A stretch of 64,000 bases of DNA from Exiguobacterium sp. SL-9 (GTDB lineage: Bacteria > Bacillota > Bacilli > Exiguobacteriales > Exiguobacteriaceae). Positions 61,178-64,000 of this stretch are shown piece after piece (within the stretch, counting starts at the first letter, position 1; every line of letters begins with the position of its first letter). The stretch spans positions 186,001 through 250,000 of the forward strand of contig NZ_SJUO01000004.1 of the NCBI RefSeq assembly GCF_004336985.1, written 5' to 3'. Position numbers and translations under genes: made by a program. Below the pieces are notes generated by a model. It was not told the origin of the DNA, did not search any database, and saw only the letters and a program-made list of their open reading frames with translations.

Positions 61178-61693
61178 TTGTTCAAAACTGGTGATTTAAT
61201 CATCTATTCGACCCACGGAGTTTGCCGCATTGACGACATTTCCGACATGACGGTCGCGGGTGAGACGAAGTCGTACTACACGCTCCATCCCATCAACAAC
61301 GCACAGAAGTTGCAAATCAGTATCCCTGTCGATAGTGACAAAGTGATGATGTTGACGCTCCTCGAAGCGAAAGAAGCAAAAGAGATCCTCGAATCGTTCC
61401 GCTCGCCAGGTGTCGAATGGAATCCCCATCCGAACAACCGCAATCGCGAATTCTTGAACGTCGTGCACTCGGGTAACCGCCACGACATCGCTCAAGTCAT
61501 CAACACGCTTGCCCGCCGCCAAAGCGAAGCTCTCTTGTTGAATAAGAAGTTGTATGAACAGGACCGTAAGATTTTAGAGAACGCTAAAACGATCCTCGTG
61601 AAAGAACTTTCGCTCGCGCTTGAATTATCGGAAGAAATCATCGATCAACAAATTGTTGCTTATTTGAGCGAAGAACCTGTCGCCACTACTTGA
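61178..61693 (+). CDS. CarD/CdnL-family transcription factor (YdeB-like), TTG start
   Basis: 171 residues. N-terminal Tudor-like RNA-polymerase-interaction domain: FKTGDLIIYSTHGVCRIDDI (~1-20), YYTLHPINNAQKLQISIPVD, then a helical C-terminal DNA-binding domain. It binds RNA polymerase beta and affects open-complex stability. TTG 61178 is 8 nt after AGAGG; GTG 61169 abuts the ribosome binding site. A palindromic operator overlaps the promoter; a marR gene lies just upstream. Confidence 0.82.
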   Translation: MFKTGDLIIYSTHGVCRIDDISDMTVAGETKSYYTLHPINNAQKLQISIPVDSDKVMMLTLLEAKEAKEILESFRSPGVEWNPHPNNRNREFLNVVHSGNRHDIAQVINTLARRQSEALLLNKKLYEQDRKILENAKTILVKELSLALELSEEIIDQQIVAYLSEEPVATT

Positions 61694-61695
61694 TT

Positions 61696-61725
61696 GGCCC
61701 CTTCCGTGCGAAGAGGTCTTTTTTT
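61696..61725 (+). terminator. Intrinsic terminator of CarD-like gene
   Basis: GGCC-CTTC paired with GAAG-GGTC, one mismatch, followed by TTTTTTT. Confidence 0.75.
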
Positions 61726-61745
61726 ATGCAAAAATCACAAAGAAA

Positions 61746-61783
61746 AAGCGAGAATATAAACATATCCTCGCCTGTACTCGCTT
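61746..61783 (-). terminator. Terminator of mqo
   Basis: AAGCGAG paired with CTCGCTT at 61746-61783 around a 24-nt loop; minus-strand tail TTTTTC. Long loop, so moderate. Confidence 0.5.
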
Positions 61784-63281
61784 AATTATGGACGACGCCT
61801 TTCTCTTTCAGACCGAGCGCCATCGCTGTCGATTCATGAATCGTCTTGAATAGTTCCGGGTGATCCGAGAGCGAGACGCCATAAGACGGCACCATCTCTT
61901 TGATTTTCGGTTCCCATTCCGGCATCCGGCTTGGGAAGCACTGCTCGAGTACTTTTAACATGACGTGCACGGCCGTTGAGGCGCCCGGTGACGCACCGAG
62001 AAGTGCGGCGACCGATCCATCTTCCGCGCTGACGACTTCCGTTCCGAACTGGAGCGTCCCTTTGCCGTCTGGCGTGTCTTTAATGACTTGGACCCGTTGT
62101 CCGGCGACGACGATTTCCCAGTCCTCGTTCTTCGCAGTCGGGATGAACTCACGGAGCTCGTCCATTCGTTTGTCATGCGACAACAGCACCTGCTCAATCA
62201 AATATTTCGTGAGCGGCATCTCTTTCGCCCCGGCCGCGAGCATCGTCACGACGTTGTATGGTTTGACCGATTGGATGAGGTCGAGGTTTGAGCCCGTCTT
62301 CAAGAACTTCGGCGTAAAGCCGGCAAACGGCCCGAACAACAACTCTTTGCGCCCTTCGATGAAACGCGTGTCGAGGTGCGGCACCGACATCGGCGGTGCG
62401 CCGACTTTCGCTTTGCCATATACTTTCGCGTTGTGTTGTTCGATGACGTCACGGTTCTTACAGACGAGGAACAAACCGCTCACCGGGAAGCCACCGATAT
62501 GCTTCGATTCGGGGATGCCCGTCTTCTGAAGGAGCGGCAGGCTGCCGCCACCGCCACCGATAAACAGGAATGGTGCTGTGTGCGTTTCAATCGTGTTCGC
62601 CTGAATATCCTTTACTTTCACTTCCCATAGTCCGTTGTCCAACCGTTTGACGTCCTCGACACTATGCTTGTAATTGACCTCGACGCCTTGGCCGGTCAAA
62701 TGATCGAACAGCATCCGTGTGAGCGCGCCGAAATTGACGTCGGTGCCTGAGTCGATTTTCGTCGCCGCGATCGGCTCATCGACGGAACGCCCTTCCATGA
62801 CGATCGGCATCCAGTCACGGAGCTGTTCCGGGTCATCCGATAAAACCATCCCTTCGAACAACGGATTATTTGTTAGCGCTTCCAAACGTTTTTTCAAGAA
62901 GCGGACATCGTTCTCGCCTTGGACCATACTCATATGTGGAATCGAACGGATGAACGCTTCCGGATTTTGAATCAAACCTTTATTGACGAGATGCGCCCAA
63001 AACTGACGCGAGATTTGGAACTGCTCATTGACGTTGATCGCTTTCGAGATATCGAGCGTGCCATCCGCCTTCTCGGTCGTATAGTTTAACTCGCAGAGGG
63101 CAGCATGCCCCGTCCCGGCGTTGTTCCATTCGTTCGAACTCTCTTCCCCTGCACTTTCGAGCTTTTCAAACACTTTGACTTCCCACTCTGGTACGAGCTC
63201 TTTAAAGAGCGACCCGAGCGTCGCACTCATGATCCCTGCCCCAATCAAAATGACGTCTGTTTTCTTTTGAACACTGCTCAT
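61782..63281 (-). CDS. mqo: Malate:quinone oxidoreductase
   Basis: 499 residues. The FAD motif [15 protein letters not shown] starts near residue 7, followed by [20 protein letters not shown] near residue 50. It oxidises malate to oxaloacetate on the inner face of the membrane and feeds the quinone pool, an NAD-independent TCA step. GGATGGGG precedes ATG 63281; the longer start at 63338 has none. A PerR-like box lies ~85 bp upstream. Monocistronic. Confidence 0.95.
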   Translation of the reverse strand: MSSVQKKTDVILIGAGIMSATLGSLFKELVPEWEVKVFEKLESAGEESSNEWNNAGTGHAALCELNYTTEKADGTLDISKAINVNEQFQISRQFWAHLVNKGLIQNPEAFIRSIPHMSMVQGENDVRFLKKRLEALTNNPLFEGMVLSDDPEQLRDWMPIVMEGRSVDEPIAATKIDSGTDVNFGALTRMLFDHLTGQGVEVNYKHSVEDVKRLDNGLWEVKVKDIQANTIETHTAPFLFIGGGGGSLPLLQKTGIPESKHIGGFPVSGLFLVCKNRDVIEQHNAKVYGKAKVGAPPMSVPHLDTRFIEGRKELLFGPFAGFTPKFLKTGSNLDLIQSVKPYNVVTMLAAGAKEMPLTKYLIEQVLLSHDKRMDELREFIPTAKNEDWEIVVAGQRVQVIKDTPDGKGTLQFGTEVVSAEDGSVAALLGASPGASTAVHVMLKVLEQCFPSRMPEWEPKIKEMVPSYGVSLSDHPELFKTIHESTAMALGLKEKGVVHN

Positions 63282-63364
63282 GAAAACCCCATCCTTCTCC
63301 CCTGGATTTGTGTATGAGACGATTCGGTAAATCCCCATTCGCCGACTCGCCCCGTTTATAATTG

Positions 63365-63379
63365 TTATATTGATTATAA
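63365..63379 (-). promoter_or_regulatory. PerR/Fur-like box upstream of mqo
   Basis: Minus-strand TTATAATCAATATAA differs from TTATAATNATTATAA at one defined position. It contains the probable -10 TATAAT (63378-63373), with a -35-like TTATCA 16 bp upstream. Confidence 0.5.
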
Positions 63380-63505
63380 CGCTTTTGTGATGTTTGATAA
63401 GGGTTAAGTACGGAAAAACTTTTTTAGAGATTCTTGTATAGTCAGCTCTACTTAACTAGGGATGTTATGATGAAAACTATGAATATGAAAGAGAATGAGG
63501 TAGCT

Positions 63506-63922
63506 ATGATGAAAAAGAAAGTTAAAGTAGTTGCAGCAGTGATCGAAAACGAAAATCAAGAAATTCTCTGCGCTCTTCGCTCAACGAATATGTTGATTCC
63601 AAATATGTGGGAGTTCCCTGGTGGAAAAGTTGAAGACGGTGAGAATTTGCAAGAAGCACTCGAACGTGAGATTTCTGAAGAGTTAGCTTGTGAAATCACT
63701 GCGCACGAAGTGATTAATGAACATGTACATGAATATGAAACGTTCATCATTCAATTGATTTCATTGCGTGCTGAGTTAAAATCAGGAACGCCTACCGCGA
63801 CAGAACACGATGCGTTAATTTGGTTAAAACGCGATAACTTACATTCCCTCGTTTGGGCCCCGGCAGATATTCCCGCTGTCAACGACGTCATCAAGCAAAC
63901 GACAAAAGCCGAGAACGTGTAA
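63506..63922 (+). CDS. Nudix hydrolase (MutT-like)
   Basis: 138 residues. Nudix box GKVEDGENLQEALEREISEE with the G-x5-E-x7-RE-x2-EE frame, fully kept. WEFPGGK before the box is typical of 8-oxo-dGTP/CTP pyrophosphohydrolases. It likely cleans oxidised or non-canonical nucleotides. ATG 63506 follows GAGG at 5 nt; the earlier in-frame ATGs at 63434-63484 lack one. More A+T-rich than its neighbours. Ended by a terminator. Confidence 0.85.
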   Translation: MMKKKVKVVAAVIENENQEILCALRSTNMLIPNMWEFPGGKVEDGENLQEALEREISEELACEITAHEVINEHVHEYETFIIQLISLRAELKSGTPTATEHDALIWLKRDNLHSLVWAPADIPAVNDVIKQTTKAENV

Positions 63923-63943
63923 TCCCCTCACGTCTCGGCTTTT
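63904..63943. terminator. Bidirectional intrinsic terminator
   Basis: AAAAGCCGAG...ACGTG paired with CACG...CTCGGCTTTT between the Nudix gene and the convergent partial gene. Confidence 0.85.
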
Positions 63944-63944
63944 A

Positions 63945-64000
63945 TTAATGCGTTTGTTCATGTAAGTAGTCATAAATTTGTTGGTCAACGCTTTCTTGAA
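63945..64000 (-). CDS. Unknown protein, C-terminal end only (5' outside window)
   Basis: Open minus-strand frame of 17 codons up to a TAA at 63947-63945, reading QESVDQQIYDYLHEQTH. The position just after a convergent terminator supports a real gene end. Too short to assign. Confidence 0.5.
   Translation of the reverse strand, partial: QESVDQQIYDYLHEQTH

Overview
The window looks like a chromosomal segment of a low-to-mid G+C Firmicute of the Bacillales, most likely Exiguobacterium or a close relative. Evidence: Bacillus-type gene families (YflT-like stress proteins, YwbE, MgsA, MetNIQ, AhpCF, LacI-type sucrose regulation), strong GGAGG-type ribosome binding sites, intrinsic terminators after most operons, and recognisable CcpA (cre), PurR, PerR, HrcA (CIRCE) and SigB-like sites. 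The genus is an inference from gene style, not from a marker gene. No rRNA, tRNA, CRISPR array or prophage is visible.

Layout. 1-8.4 kb: a truncated multi-TM CmpX-like membrane protein, mgsA, a membrane protein that seems to start at CTG, two YflT-like stress proteins, a hydroxyacid dehydrogenase, a pair of membrane-linked GTPases and a VOC protein. 8.4-20.5 kb: formate/nitrite-type channel, Na+/alanine symporter, a small ywbE cluster, a GH13 alpha-glucosidase with a cre in its promoter region, a carboxylesterase, a 1168-residue secreted nuclease and an FAD oxidoreductase. 20.6-25.4 kb: large catalase and two MFS exporters. 25.4-26.8 kb: an orphan TnpB (IS200/IS605-type) element whose right end abuts a 16-bp tandem repeat. 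26.8-34.7 kb: two large c-di-GMP enzymes with related N-terminal sensor domains, with guaC (two PurBoxes), a GNAT, an MBL protein and a 32-codon P-loop gene remnant between or beside them. 34.9-45.9 kb: two paralogous small membrane proteins, LLM oxidoreductase, YjiH-like transporter, a possible papain-fold protein, a UDG-like protein, RluF, a tandem pair of unknown paralogues, a secreted subtilase, and an SDR/TetR divergent pair around a perfect palindrome. 46-50 kb: an A+T-rich sucrose module (scrR, scrA, scrB), probably acquired. 50-56.4 kb: a VOC gene behind a structured leader, htpG behind a CIRCE element, an A+T-rich SRA-HNH (type IV restriction-like) gene, and ahpCF behind a PerR box. 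56.4-64 kb: aldo/keto reductase, metNIQ, UDG-like protein, MarR, a CarD-like regulator, mqo, a Nudix hydrolase and the end of an unknown gene.

How the genes fit together. Three themes recur: oxidative and general stress (katE, ahpCF, YflT-like proteins, Nudix, HtpG); carbon use under catabolite control (alpha-glucosidase, secreted nuclease, sucrose module, methylglyoxal synthase, mqo); and c-di-GMP signalling (one cyclase, one cyclase/phosphodiesterase composite).

The best candidates for something undescribed are the roughly 120-nt structured leader before the VOC gene (50482-50600), the tnpB element with its ribosome-binding-site hairpin and promoter-forming tandem repeat (25404-26813), the paired small membrane proteins with a shared SigB-like upstream motif, and the solitary SRA-HNH nuclease. 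No multi-gene defence island or novel biosynthetic cluster is visible.
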